A stretch of DNA of 35,124 bases from Bacillota bacterium (GCA_017534115.1 JAFWDD010000071.1:1-35124); one strand, 5' to 3'. Shown: positions 8,687 to 17,471, counted from the first letter of the stretch. The notes: a model not told the origin generated them from the sequence alone. Numbers and translations: made by a program.

Positions 8687-9793
8687 TTAGTTTGCTTTAT
8701 AGGCTGACTTTGCGGCAATGAAGGAGTCATAGTCTTCACAGAATACATGATTTGAACCGCTTGCGGACTCCAGTACATAATACAGATAATTTGTTTCCGC
8801 AGGCTCTATTGCGGCCTCAATGGAAGCAAGTCTGGGGTTAGATATGGGTCCTAAGGGCAGACCTTCATAAACATATGTATTGTATGGTGAGTCATACTGC
8901 AACTGGTTCACAGTAAGATTATCTGTGTGCATACCTATTGCATAAATAACAGTAGCGTCTATCTGAAGAGGCATTCCCTGATTAAGTCTGTTGTAAATAA
9001 CACTTGCTACAATAGGCCTTTCTTCATCAAGAAGTACTTCTTTTTCAATAATTGAAGCGACAGTTACAGCTTCATAAACAGATTTGCCGGAATCCTTGAG
9101 CTTGTCCTTAAGCTGATTCTGATAAATATTGTCAAACTGTTCAAGCATTACGTTTATAACATATTCGGCATTTGCTTCTTCAGCTATATAATAAGTATCC
9201 GGATATAAAAATCCTTCGAGTTTATATGTTACATTATCAGGTACGCCGTTAAGGAATTCATAATTGTATGTTCCGTTCTGTACCTGATTTATAAACTCAT
9301 CGTGAGTGCATATTCCTTCAGAGTCAAGATAATTTGCTATCTGTTCTATAGTATAGCCTTCGGGAATTGTAATGGATCTGTTCTCCGAATTTCCTCTTTG
9401 AAGAAGGAGCATGATTTCCTCATCACTGAGACCGGACGGAATATTATATACGCCGAATTTATATGTGCCGTCGTATCCACCGAAACGGCTCTTGAATCTG
9501 AACATAAGCTCGCTGTTGATAAGGCCTTCGTCTTTAAGGTTTTTAGCAATGTCAGCTGTAGAATCACCTTCCGATACGGTAATTCTTGATACATCCGAAT
9601 AATTTGGTCCTGTTTGCTCTGTGGATACAGTCTTAAACATATAGTTATAAGTATATGTTGCCGCTTTATAAACAGCAAAAATTACGGCCAGTGTAACAAC
9701 AATGTTTACAACTATTCGTATTCTGCTGTATCTTCTTTTCTTTTTTCTAGCTTTTTTTGTATTTTTAGTAGATGTTGATTTTCCTTTTGCCAT
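8687..9793 (-). CDS. mltG: Endolytic murein transglycosylase MltG
   Basis: 368 residues: a very basic cytoplasmic tail (1-25), one membrane helix (about 26-48), then an extracytoplasmic YceG/MltG domain. The LysM-like part is around 70-130, LEGFLYPDTY is at 192-201 and the catalytic motif ASIIEKE at 246-252, where E250 corresponds to the essential glutamate of E. coli MltG. PLGPISNPRLASIEAA near 315 closes the fold. MltG cuts nascent glycan strands and is thought to limit their length, working with bifunctional PBPs such as the one encoded nearby. A GGAG site lies eight bases before the ATG. Second gene of the folB-mltG-trmR-trhP operon. Confidence 0.95.
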   Translation of the reverse strand: MAKGKSTSTKNTKKARKKKRRYSRIRIVVNIVVTLAVIFAVYKAATYTYNYMFKTVSTEQTGPNYSDVSRITVSEGDSTADIAKNLKDEGLINSELMFRFKSRFGGYDGTYKFGVYNIPSGLSDEEIMLLLQRGNSENRSITIPEGYTIEQIANYLDSEGICTHDEFINQVQNGTYNYEFLNGVPDNVTYKLEGFLYPDTYYIAEEANAEYVINVMLEQFDNIYQNQLKDKLKDSGKSVYEAVTVASIIEKEVLLDEERPIVASVIYNRLNQGMPLQIDATVIYAIGMHTDNLTVNQLQYDSPYNTYVYEGLPLGPISNPRLASIEAAIEPAETNYLYYVLESASGSNHVFCEDYDSFIAAKSAYKAN

Positions 9794-9829
9794 AAATTCT
9801 GCTCCATTTCTGTATAAATGTTCTTGATT

Positions 9830-10681
9830 TTATATCTCCGATAAATCTATAAATCTCTTTTTGCTTAAAGGTTCCACTGCATAGGGAGAAATTTCCGATA
9901 TTGTCTTGATGTAAGCAGGATCTTCAAAAATTTCCGGGCTGGGAACATTTATAAATTCATCCGATGTTATAAGATCGTCATATAAAAGAATCTCCGTTTT
10001 TATATATTCGCCGGTATTATCTTCATCGCTGTCAATAATTTCTCCGTCGATTATTTCGTTTTCATCTTCAGGAGATTCAGGTTTTTGCGCATCTTCGTTT
10101 TGTCCGAATGAATTTTCAATTCCTATTCGTACAATATTAAACTCGTCAAGATTCAAAAGAGACTTCAGTTTAATGGCGCAGACCAGTTCAGATGAATTTT
10201 CGGAAGTTACAACAGATGAAACTTTTTCAACCAACGTATCTTCTGAATTAAACATGGGCAGAGCGTTATTTATGGTTTCCTGTCCGTTTATTTCATCCGC
10301 TTTCAATCCAACATATATGCTGTGCCACTTTCTTTCTATTTCAATTCCGAAGCTCTCTACGTTTTTCGCAGAATGAATCCAGGGTTTTTCAATCCTCAAT
10401 TTTATTCCTGTAAGAAGAGGGCAGGCTGTAAGAACTTTCAGGGCGCAGTCTTCCGCCATTGTTTCCAGAAGATTATATGATGTGCCCGTTAAAGTATTAG
10501 TAATTATATCCGTTACCTTGTGATAATTTTCCGTATAATCCACATTGTCTGTTTTTCCTGCCTTCTGCGAATCGAGACAGCACTCGCAGGATACTAAAAA
10601 CTTCTGGGGAGAAAGCTTTTCAACGGGCATAAGTCCGTGTACGCCGAATACTTCTAATTTATTAATTAAAATTTTATCCAT
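9830..10681 (-). CDS. folB: Dihydroneopterin aldolase fused to a degenerate HPPK domain
   Basis: 283 residues. Residues 1-118 are a normal-looking FolB domain: GVHG (13-16), E21 in PVEKLSPQKF, VDYTENY, NLLETMAED and the catalytic-type K99 in RIEKPW. From about 119 the sequence follows the FolK (HPPK) layout: SIYVGLKAD where GSNLGD is expected, a helix ending IVRIGIENSFGQ like the IExxLGR segment, then KTEILLYDDLI and INVPSPEIF...EISPYAVEP. The Mg-binding DxD of FolK is replaced by K-T-E, the PHP motif by PSP, and the following Arg is lost; an acidic insert sits at about 197-225. The aldolase (7,8-dihydroneopterin cleavage in folate synthesis) may work, while the HPPK half looks dead. First gene of its operon, with AGGAG nine bases upstream. 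Confidence 0.82.
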   Translation of the reverse strand: MDKILINKLEVFGVHGLMPVEKLSPQKFLVSCECCLDSQKAGKTDNVDYTENYHKVTDIITNTLTGTSYNLLETMAEDCALKVLTACPLLTGIKLRIEKPWIHSAKNVESFGIEIERKWHSIYVGLKADEINGQETINNALPMFNSEDTLVEKVSSVVTSENSSELVCAIKLKSLLNLDEFNIVRIGIENSFGQNEDAQKPESPEDENEIIDGEIIDSDEDNTGEYIKTEILLYDDLITSDEFINVPSPEIFEDPAYIKTISEISPYAVEPLSKKRFIDLSEI

Positions 10682-10729
10682 GGTTATGAACTCCTAAATA
10701 ATTATTTAATTGTTTTTTCATATAGGATA

Positions 10730-10758
10730 ATTATAAAATTTATTATGGAAAAAAGCAA
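10730..10758 (-). promoter_or_regulatory. Sigma-A promoter of the folB-mltG-trmR-trhP operon
   Basis: On the minus strand TTGCTT and TATAAT are separated by 17 bases, about 50 bases before the folB start. It is back to back with the response-regulator promoter. Confidence 0.7.
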
Positions 10759-10789
10759 TTACTATATTTTGATACTTTATTTAAAAAAT

Positions 10790-10818
10790 TTGAAAATAAG
10801 GTTATTTTTCAGTATACT
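10790..10818 (+). promoter_or_regulatory. Sigma-A promoter of the two-component operon
   Basis: TTGAAA (10790-10795) and TATACT (10813-10818) with a 17-base spacer. The leader to the regulator start is about 115 bases; I see no riboswitch in it. Confidence 0.6.
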
Positions 10819-10941
10819 ATTAATAAGAAGTTAAAATTTTAAATATAAAGTAATATCTTCTTAAGAATAATGTCAGGTATGAAATTGAAATTTGTGGTAA
10901 GTTTATTATAGGTTAATTTTAAATCTACAAGGAGTGATATA

Positions 10942-11652
10942 ATGGAAAAATTTAATATTTTAGTTTGTGACGATGATAAATCTATTGTAGATGCTATTGA
11001 AATATATCTGAAACAGGAAAATTATAATGTTATAAAGGCGTCTAACGGAGAAGAAGCTCTTAAAATCCTTGAAGGAAACGAGATACATCTTATTATCATA
11101 GACATTATGATGCCTAAGATGGACGGACTTACGGCAACGCTTAAAATCCGCGAAACGATGAACATACCTATAATTATTTTATCAGCAAAATCAGAGGATA
11201 CCGATAAGATAATAGGCCTTAATTTCGGCGCGGACGATTACATAACAAAACCCTTCAACCCTCTGGAGCTAATTGCCCGTGTAAAATCCCAGATGAGAAG
11301 ATACACAAGTCTTGGAAGCATTGAGGAAAAGAGCAACTCAATTAAAATAGGCACTCTTGAACTGGACAAGGATACAAAAGAGGTTACAGTCGATGGAAAA
11401 CCCGTTAAACTTACAGCTACTGAATACGGTATACTGAGCCTTCTCATGGAGAATGCGGGAAAGGTATTTTCCATAGAAGAAATATACGAAAAGGTATGGC
11501 ATGAGATGTCATTCGCGCCTGAAAATACAGTTTCAGTACATATCAGAAGAATAAGAGAAAAAATAGAGATAAATCCCAAAGAACCCAGATATTTGAAGGT
11601 GGTGTGGGGTATTGGATACAAGATTGAAAAAATCGCGCCTGTACTCAACTAA
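10942..11652 (+). CDS. OmpR/PhoB-type response regulator
   Basis: 236 residues. Receiver domain 1-120 with the acidic pair near D10-D12, phospho-acceptor D54 in IIIDIMMPKMDG, and K103 in ITKPF. Winged-helix DNA-binding domain at about 130-230, ending with ENTVSVHIRRIREKIE and the VWGIGYK hairpin. It is the transcription factor partner of the overlapping histidine kinase. An ACAAGGAGTG site precedes the ATG. Its targets are unknown; the divergent folB-mltG operon shares the 260-base intergenic region and is a possible one, which is inference. Confidence 0.95.
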   Translation: MEKFNILVCDDDKSIVDAIEIYLKQENYNVIKASNGEEALKILEGNEIHLIIIDIMMPKMDGLTATLKIRETMNIPIIILSAKSEDTDKIIGLNFGADDYITKPFNPLELIARVKSQMRRYTSLGSIEEKSNSIKIGTLELDKDTKEVTVDGKPVKLTATEYGILSLLMENAGKVFSIEEIYEKVWHEMSFAPENTVSVHIRRIREKIEINPKEPRYLKVVWGIGYKIEKIAPVLN

Positions 11653-13864
11653 ATTAAAAGCTCTCGCTGTCATAGCCATTATTCTTTGCGCTGTACTCAT
11701 TTGCCGCGGAATGTTAAACATTATAGAAAACAGCAGCATTTGGGGCGGTTTTACTTACGAATACAGCGACTATACAGATACGAGAGAATATAAGAATATA
11801 TTAAGCCAGTATATATATGATACTGTAAACACAAAGCTTTTATATATTGATGAAGACAACATACGCTCAGGCGCCGCTTTGGACAAAGAAATCGTTTTAT
11901 CCGGATTTTTCTCCCAGTATTCAATACCAAATGATGATCAGTGGAAGCTGGCAGAGCTTATAGACAGGTATAACACAGATGTCTATACCTATTTAAGAGG
12001 ATATGACGAACTGGATATTAATGATGAGATGGAGAAATATGAAAAATATATCTCCGATTATGATTCTTACAAAATGTATGCCATAAATGCTCAGCTTAAC
12101 GACTATAAACTGGCTAACCTGAGACTGGCAAAATATAAAAATATCGGATATTATCTTCAGGCAGACAGCCGTGCCGATAATGGCAACAGCGCTGATTTTG
12201 AACGTAAAGATTATTTCAATACCAGTCTGGAAAAAATAATATCCCAGGACAAATATACGGTAATTGACGGATCATATATAAACGGAATATATATACAGAC
12301 CATAGGATATTCCTTCAACAATTATGCTGGCAGCGCCGAATCCATACTTGAGGATAGGGGATATACCCTTTATGCAGGAGCAATTCTTCCTCTTGAATAT
12401 GAGGACGAGCTTTCTGAAAACTGGGCAAACTTTGATGCCAAAAAAGCGGATCTGCCTGTTGTGCTTGTTGAAGTAATTATCGGATTTGCTGTAATAATAG
12501 CTCTTTTCGCATATCTTGCCATAACGGCCGGACAAACAGAAAAGGGCGGAGAGGTTGTATTAAAAAGAATCGACAATATTTTTGCCGATGTGCAGACTCT
12601 GATAGTTATTTTTGCGATCGTTATGTCCGTATCCATCGGACTGTTCATGATAGGTGAGCTGAACAGCAACTACGCAGGCGGATTCACATGGATAGCTTTC
12701 ACAGCCAAAGTGGTTTTATATATTCTGGTTATAATCGATATGATAATCCTTATGTCTTATACGGTTTCCATTTCCAGACTTGTAAAAGCAAGAAAGCTTG
12801 TGGAAAAATCTCTTGTTGCTGAAATCGGAAGGAAGCTTGCCGGAGCCATAACCAGAAGGTCTTTAAAAGGCTGGATCGTTCTTTGTATGTGTCTTTACTG
12901 GCTTATAAATACATTTTTCATAACACTGATTTATAATTCAACAGGCTCAAAAACAGCTATAATTGTACTTATAATAATATTTAATGTACTTTCTATACTT
13001 TTCTGTGTCAGAGCGGTTACGACCTTATCGAAAATCATGAAGACCGTCAGGGAAATCTCCAAAGGAAACCTGAATTATAAAGCTGAGTATTCGAATGTGT
13101 CAGGAACATTCGAAGGCTTTGCCGGAGATGTTGAGCTCATGCAGGAGAGGTTCAAGGATGCAGTCAAAAATGAGCTGAAGGGTGAAAAAATGAGAATGGA
13201 TCTCATAACAAATGTTTCTCATGACCTTAAAACGCCTCTGACATCAATTATAACTTACGTAGATTTGCTAAAAAACGAGAAGCCATGCACCCCAGATGCG
13301 GAAAACTATATAAATATTCTGGATGAAAAAGCAAATAAATTAAAACAGCTTATTCAGGATCTTATTGAAGCAAGCAAGCTTTCATCGGGAAATATTTCCG
13401 TTGATAAAACAAAGGTCGACTTTAAGATGCTTCTGCTTCAGGCGGCCGGAGAATGCGAGGACAGCATTGAGGACGCAAATCTTTCAATTAAATATGACAT
13501 TGCTCCCGAAGATATAAAAATTTCCGCTGACGGAAAGCATATGTGGAGAATACTGGATAACCTTTTCTCAAACGCAGTGAAGTATTCAATGCCAAATACA
13601 AGAATACACATTGAGCTGAAAAATGAGGACGAATACGGTGTATTGACAATGAAGAACATCTCAATAAATCCTCTTGATGTTAAGCCGGAAAATCTTACCG
13701 AAAGGTTTGTAAGAGGAGACCAGGCAAGAAGCACGGAAGGCTCCGGACTAGGACTTTCCATAGCAAAAAGCCTTGCGGAAATCCAGGGAGGAGCTTTCGA
13801 AATCGAAATCGACGGAGACGTTTTCAAAGCAATATTAAAAATGCCTTTATGGCAGGATGAATAG
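11612..13864 (+). CDS. Multi-pass membrane sensor histidine kinase
   Basis: 750 residues, long for a kinase partnered with an OmpR-type regulator. One helix (about 16-36), an outside domain of about 245 residues rich in Tyr/Asp, then five helices (about 283-306, 328-348, 360-385, 420-441, 448-470), a HAMP-like linker, and the kinase core: H537 in NVSHDLKTPLTS, N-box asparagines 650 and 654 (LDNLFSNAVKYS), G-box GSGLGLS (710-716). The signal is unknown. The gene begins with TTG inside the regulator gene (41-base overlap), preceded by AAGGTGG; a second TTG at 11624 is possible. The overlap implies coupled translation. Confidence 0.9.
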   Translation: MDTRLKKSRLYSTKLKALAVIAIILCAVLICRGMLNIIENSSIWGGFTYEYSDYTDTREYKNILSQYIYDTVNTKLLYIDEDNIRSGAALDKEIVLSGFFSQYSIPNDDQWKLAELIDRYNTDVYTYLRGYDELDINDEMEKYEKYISDYDSYKMYAINAQLNDYKLANLRLAKYKNIGYYLQADSRADNGNSADFERKDYFNTSLEKIISQDKYTVIDGSYINGIYIQTIGYSFNNYAGSAESILEDRGYTLYAGAILPLEYEDELSENWANFDAKKADLPVVLVEVIIGFAVIIALFAYLAITAGQTEKGGEVVLKRIDNIFADVQTLIVIFAIVMSVSIGLFMIGELNSNYAGGFTWIAFTAKVVLYILVIIDMIILMSYTVSISRLVKARKLVEKSLVAEIGRKLAGAITRRSLKGWIVLCMCLYWLINTFFITLIYNSTGSKTAIIVLIIIFNVLSILFCVRAVTTLSKIMKTVREISKGNLNYKAEYSNVSGTFEGFAGDVELMQERFKDAVKNELKGEKMRMDLITNVSHDLKTPLTSIITYVDLLKNEKPCTPDAENYINILDEKANKLKQLIQDLIEASKLSSGNISVDKTKVDFKMLLLQAAGECEDSIEDANLSIKYDIAPEDIKISADGKHMWRILDNLFSNAVKYSMPNTRIHIELKNEDEYGVLTMKNISINPLDVKPENLTERFVRGDQARSTEGSGLGLSIAKSLAEIQGGAFEIEIDGDVFKAILKMPLWQDE

Positions 13865-13866
13865 AC

Positions 13867-13896
13867 AAAAACCACCTTTTAACAGGTGGTTTTTTT
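13867..13896 (+). terminator. Terminator of the two-component operon
   Basis: AAAACCACCT and AGGTGGTTTT pair around six bases, followed by a T run. The A run before the stem lets it serve the convergent small gene too. Confidence 0.9.
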
Positions 13897-13923
13897 GTGT
13901 CTAATATTTTTTCCGTAAAGGTT

Positions 13924-14166
13924 TTATTTCAAATATTTACCGTTTTCATCAATAATATCATCAGGTTCTCTGTCAATCACAGAATTTACATTCATGGTTT
14001 TGGGGCATTTCCACCATAATTCATATTTTATACCGGAATCATCAACTGCCGCGGCCAATACCCATTCATCAGAACTTATGGCAGACATGCATCCTATGCT
14101 GTCATGATACTCAAAATGGGGTTCTTCAATAAGAGTGTATTTTCTGTTATCATAAATTATATCCAT
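13924..14166 (-). CDS. Small acidic protein, unknown
   Basis: 80 residues, soluble and acidic, with several Trp (DEWVLAAAV, ELWWKCP) and an ending like REPDDIIDENGKYL. I do not recognise the family. It is a credible gene: AGGAGGTG sits five bases before the ATG, a good promoter lies just upstream, and a bidirectional terminator follows. It is transcribed alone. Confidence 0.7.
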   Translation of the reverse strand: MDIIYDNRKYTLIEEPHFEYHDSIGCMSAISSDEWVLAAAVDDSGIKYELWWKCPKTMNVNSVIDREPDDIIDENGKYLK

Positions 14167-14186
14167 ATCGCACCTCCTGTATTTTT

Positions 14187-14215
14187 ATTTTAATTTATGT
14201 AAAAAAACTTTTCAA
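14187..14215 (-). promoter_or_regulatory. Sigma-A promoter of the small acidic protein
   Basis: On the minus strand TTGAAA and TAAAAT are 17 bases apart, about 20 bases before the start codon. Confidence 0.55.
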
Positions 14216-14379
14216 CAGTTGTCTATAAATATTACATATATCATCAATAAGTATAAGTTATAGAATTTTAAGGGCATTTTTTACTATTTTTTGGGAATAC
14301 TTTCCATGTGTATTTTAAAATTCCTAAAAATTCAACAAGCAAAGCTGATATATATAGAAATTTTTGTTATACTCAATCA

Positions 14380-14408
14380 TTGAATGTCAAAATCAAATCC
14401 TTTATAAT
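14380..14408 (+). promoter_or_regulatory. Sigma-A promoter of the Na/Pi cotransporter gene
   Basis: TTGAAT and a perfect TATAAT with a 17-base spacer, about 100 bases before the start codon. No obvious PhoP-box repeat was seen. Confidence 0.7.
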
Positions 14409-14506
14409 AAAATCGTAAATAGTTTAAACTGAGTTTAATTTAATATTTATCAAAAACAGCAAATAAGACAAGTAGTCCCTTTAAAGTTGAAAGGAATGTT
14501 TTTAAT

Positions 14507-16276
14507 ATGAATTTAATTTCATTGCTCCCATGTATTGCAGGAATCGGTCTGTTCCTTTTCGGAATGAATATACTGGGTTCATCCCTCGAAAGACTTGCCG
14601 GTTCAAAAATGCAGGTACTGCTTGAAAAACTTACAAGCAACAGAGCTAAGGGAGCTCTGTTGGGAACAGGAGTCACGGCTGTTATCCAGAGTTCTGCGGC
14701 TACAACCATTATGGTAGTCGGCCTTCTCAATGCCGGCGTATTTACACTTGCCCGTGCTGTGCCTGTAATTATGGGCGCTAATGTCGGAACTACCGTAACA
14801 GCTCAGATTCTGCGTCTGGGTGATATATCCGGCGGTGGCAGTATTATACTTACTCTTCTTAAACCATCGTCTTTCGGAACCATACTTATTGGTATAGGTG
14901 CTGTATTAACAGTATTTATAAAAAACAAAAAGAAAAACGATATAGGATATATTCTTATCGGTTTAGGTATGATATTCTTCGGAATGAGTACAATGGAAGC
15001 AACATTTGCCGGATTAAGAGATAATCAGGGATTTATTGAAGGTTTCCTCAAATTCAGCCATCCGCTTTTAGGTATGCTTTTAGGCGCCGGCCTGACAGCC
15101 CTGCTTCAAAGCTCATCTGCTTCAGTCGGAATTCTGCAGGCTCTCTCGGCTACGGGAGTAATAACATTTTCTACGGCAATTCCTATTATATTAGGACAAA
15201 ATGTAGGTAAGTGTATTACCGTAATTCTGGCAAGCATAGGTTCCAAAAAGGATGCAAAAAGAGCAGTTTTTATTAACGTATTCAATAATATTCTGGGAAT
15301 GATAGCATTCTTTATCGTTATATATCTATTCCAGCATTTTGTTGGATTTTCCTTCTGGGAAAAAGCTGTTTCAAGAGGAGATATAGCGAATTTCCACTCA
15401 TTTTTCAACATAGTTACATCAGTGTGTCTTCTTCCTTTTGTTAATGGCCTTATTAATCTTTCTAAAAAGGCAATTAAGGATACCTATGAATCTGAGGGTG
15501 AAAAAGCTCTCGAAATGCTTGACAGCATACTTTTAAACAGTCCTAACTTAGCTGTTGAGCAGTGCAGAAAAACAGTTTTATGCATGGCGGATATAGCAGT
15601 GGAAAACTATAATTTAGCCATAGGGCTTTTTGATAACTTTGACAATGCGGCAATAGAAAAGATAAATGCCAACGAAGATATGCTGGATAAATTCGAAACT
15701 TCAATCGGTAACTACATATTGAAAATTACCGGTCTGGATATTAACAGCGAAGACAATATACGCGCCAATGAAATGCTTAAAACAATAAGTGATATTGAAA
15801 GAATTGGCGATTATGCAATAAATATATATGAAGTAGCGGAGTTCAATAAGGATAACGCATTGGACTTCTCTGAAAACGCAGGCAGCGAATTAAGGATAAT
15901 GAGCGGTGCAGTAAGCGAAATCTTAACAATAACATTGGATTCCTATAAAAATGATGATCCGGATAAAGCTCTGGAAGTGGAGCCTTTGGAAGAGGTTATA
16001 GACTATATTCAGGAAAGGTTGAAGAGCAAACACATCTCAAGACTGAGAGAAGGTTTATGCAGTATAAATACCGGTATTTCCTTTATAGAAATAACTACCA
16101 ATCTTGAAAGAATCGCGGATCACTGTTCCAACGTGGCTTTAAATGTAATCCAAAACCACTCCGATATAAATACAGATTTCAATTCTCATGATGTGCAGGA
16201 TAAAATGCATAATGAACCCACAAAAGAATATAAAGAAAGATATAAAATGTATCTGGAAAAATATAACGTTTCCTGA
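14507..16276 (+). CDS. Na/Pi cotransporter family protein with PhoU domain
   Basis: 589 residues. The membrane half (1 to about 325) contains the two inverted-repeat signature segments of the NptA/SLC34-like family, QSSAATTIMVV (from 61) and QSSSASVGILQ (from 201), with multiple Gly-rich helices. The cytoplasmic half (about 345-570) is PhoU-like, with a helical pattern and ERIGDYAINIYE and ERIADHCSNVALNV repeats. Known relatives carry sodium-coupled phosphate across the membrane; the PhoU part is thought to regulate this. The start follows AAAGGA with a rather long 11-base gap. Single gene with its own promoter and terminator. Confidence 0.92.
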   Translation: MNLISLLPCIAGIGLFLFGMNILGSSLERLAGSKMQVLLEKLTSNRAKGALLGTGVTAVIQSSAATTIMVVGLLNAGVFTLARAVPVIMGANVGTTVTAQILRLGDISGGGSIILTLLKPSSFGTILIGIGAVLTVFIKNKKKNDIGYILIGLGMIFFGMSTMEATFAGLRDNQGFIEGFLKFSHPLLGMLLGAGLTALLQSSSASVGILQALSATGVITFSTAIPIILGQNVGKCITVILASIGSKKDAKRAVFINVFNNILGMIAFFIVIYLFQHFVGFSFWEKAVSRGDIANFHSFFNIVTSVCLLPFVNGLINLSKKAIKDTYESEGEKALEMLDSILLNSPNLAVEQCRKTVLCMADIAVENYNLAIGLFDNFDNAAIEKINANEDMLDKFETSIGNYILKITGLDINSEDNIRANEMLKTISDIERIGDYAINIYEVAEFNKDNALDFSENAGSELRIMSGAVSEILTITLDSYKNDDPDKALEVEPLEEVIDYIQERLKSKHISRLREGLCSINTGISFIEITTNLERIADHCSNVALNVIQNHSDINTDFNSHDVQDKMHNEPTKEYKERYKMYLEKYNVS

Positions 16277-16290
16277 CATACAAAGAATTT

Positions 16291-16323
16291 ATCCCGATGA
16301 TTAAAAAATCTTCGGGATTTTTA
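16291..16323 (+). terminator. Terminator after the Na/Pi cotransporter
   Basis: ATCCCGATGATT and AATCTTCGGGAT pair with one mismatch around AAAA, followed by a short T run. Confidence 0.8.
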
Positions 16324-16345
16324 TATTTTGTGAAAACAGTATGTA

Positions 16346-16374
16346 TTTACAGACCAAATATCAAATGGTATAAT
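16346..16374 (+). promoter_or_regulatory. Sigma-A promoter of radC
   Basis: TTTACA and TATAAT separated by 17 bases, about 55 bases before the radC start. Confidence 0.65.
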
Positions 16375-16430
16375 TTATATAACAGTCAAAAAACATTCAA
16401 TTATACATATTACAATAAAGGATATACATC

Positions 16431-17126
16431 ATGACGGATAATCTGCACAAGGGACACAGAGAAAGAATGAAAAACAGAATCATTGAACATGGACCGAAAA
16501 ATCTTGCGGATCATGAGTTGCTTGAGGTCTTGCTCTATTATAGTGTTCCCATGAAAGATACAAACGGCCTCGCGCATAGAATTTTAAATGAATTCGGCTC
16601 TCTTAGCAATCTTTTGGGAGCGGATATTCCGACAATTATAAAAAGAACAAATGTTTCAAAAAATACAGCTGTGCTTATAACACTTATACCGGAATTTATG
16701 GACAGGTATAATGCTGAAAGATGGAGTGATAATAAAATAGATTTATCTTCATCGAAAACAGCCGTCGAATATGCGAAATCAATTTTAAATACAAAAACAA
16801 AGGAATGCTTTTATGCAATCTTTTTGGACGCCGGAAACAAACTCATAAAGAGTGAATTAATATCCGAAGGAGTTGTAAACGGTGTACTTGTAAATGTAAG
16901 AGGTGTTACGGAAAAGGCTTTAAAAAATAACGCTGTAAGTGTTATACTCGCGCATAATCATCCCGGAGGCAGTCTTATAGCATCAGCTGAGGATGTAGGG
17001 CTTACACAGACCATAATACACGCTTTGCGTTTTGTTGAGATAAATGTACTGGATCATATAATTGTGGCAAATAACGATTATGTAAGCTTTGTGGAGCTTG
17101 GCCTTATAAATAACGATAATAATTAA
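16431..17126 (+). CDS. radC: RadC family JAB-domain protein
   Basis: 231 residues. The N-terminal helix-hairpin-helix-type region (HELLEVLLYYSVP, LNEFGSLSNLLGA) is followed by an MPN/JAB metalloprotease-like domain with H175-N-H177-P-G-G and S185, D188, a full zinc-site motif. Once linked to DNA repair, RadC's real function is unsettled; similar domains in mobile elements suggest a DNA-related role. Start set by AAAGGA eight bases before the ATG. A PspC-type gene follows after 63 bases, with no terminator seen between, so co-transcription is likely. Confidence 0.93.
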   Translation: MTDNLHKGHRERMKNRIIEHGPKNLADHELLEVLLYYSVPMKDTNGLAHRILNEFGSLSNLLGADIPTIIKRTNVSKNTAVLITLIPEFMDRYNAERWSDNKIDLSSSKTAVEYAKSILNTKTKECFYAIFLDAGNKLIKSELISEGVVNGVLVNVRGVTEKALKNNAVSVILAHNHPGGSLIASAEDVGLTQTIIHALRFVEINVLDHIIVANNDYVSFVELGLINNDNN

Positions 17127-17180
17127 TATTTTTGAATTTTTTTATATTAAAAAGCAAATACTGGATATATACAGAAAGGG

Positions 17181-17200
17181 TGAACGGTAATGAACGGTAA
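17181..17200 (+). repeat. Tandem 10-base repeat across the pspC-like start codon
   Basis: TGAACGGTAA occurs twice in a row. The first copy ends with the A of the start codon, so the unit repeats the AACGGTAA context across the initiation site. Confidence 0.8.
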
Positions 17201-17471
17201 ACTTTACAGATCTTCAGAAAACAGAAAGCTTTGCGGAGTATGCGGAGGAATAGGGGAGCATTTCGGTATTGATGCCAATATTATAAGAATAATATGGATT
17301 GTTATTACTATAATTAATTTCCCTCTGGGAATTATTCTTTATATCGCATGTGTATTCCTTCTTCCGAAGGATGAATCTAAAGAAGCATCTTCTGATTTTG
17401 CAGAAAACATACAGGACGTGTATGAAGAGTATGAGGAAGATGAAGATGAAGATTTTGATGAAACAGAATAA
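17190..17471 (+). CDS. PspC-domain membrane protein
   Basis: 93 residues. A PspC domain spans about 3-58 (LYRSSENRKLCGVCGGIGEH, then GIDANIIRIIW and an ILYIACVFLLP helix), followed by a strongly acidic cytoplasmic tail. PspC proteins sense envelope stress; many Firmicute versions act through partner PspA/LiaI systems not present here. AAAGGGTGA lies ten bases before the ATG; a GTG in that site opens only a six-codon dead frame. A terminator follows directly. Confidence 0.92.
   Translation: MNGKLYRSSENRKLCGVCGGIGEHFGIDANIIRIIWIVITIINFPLGIILYIACVFLLPKDESKEASSDFAENIQDVYEEYEEDEDEDFDETE

Larger units (their letters stand above)
14167..14506. other. 340-base divergent intergenic region
   Basis: AT-rich region holding the two divergent promoters listed separately (14187-14215 leftward, 14380-14408 rightward). 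In the 160 bases between them I see no open frame, no clear hairpin and no repeat. Confidence 0.6.

Noticed and set aside
8674-8778. Upstream extension of trmR into mltG
   Set aside because: The extra residues overlap the conserved mltG end, are unlike any methyltransferase, and a proper ribosome site precedes the ATG at 8673.
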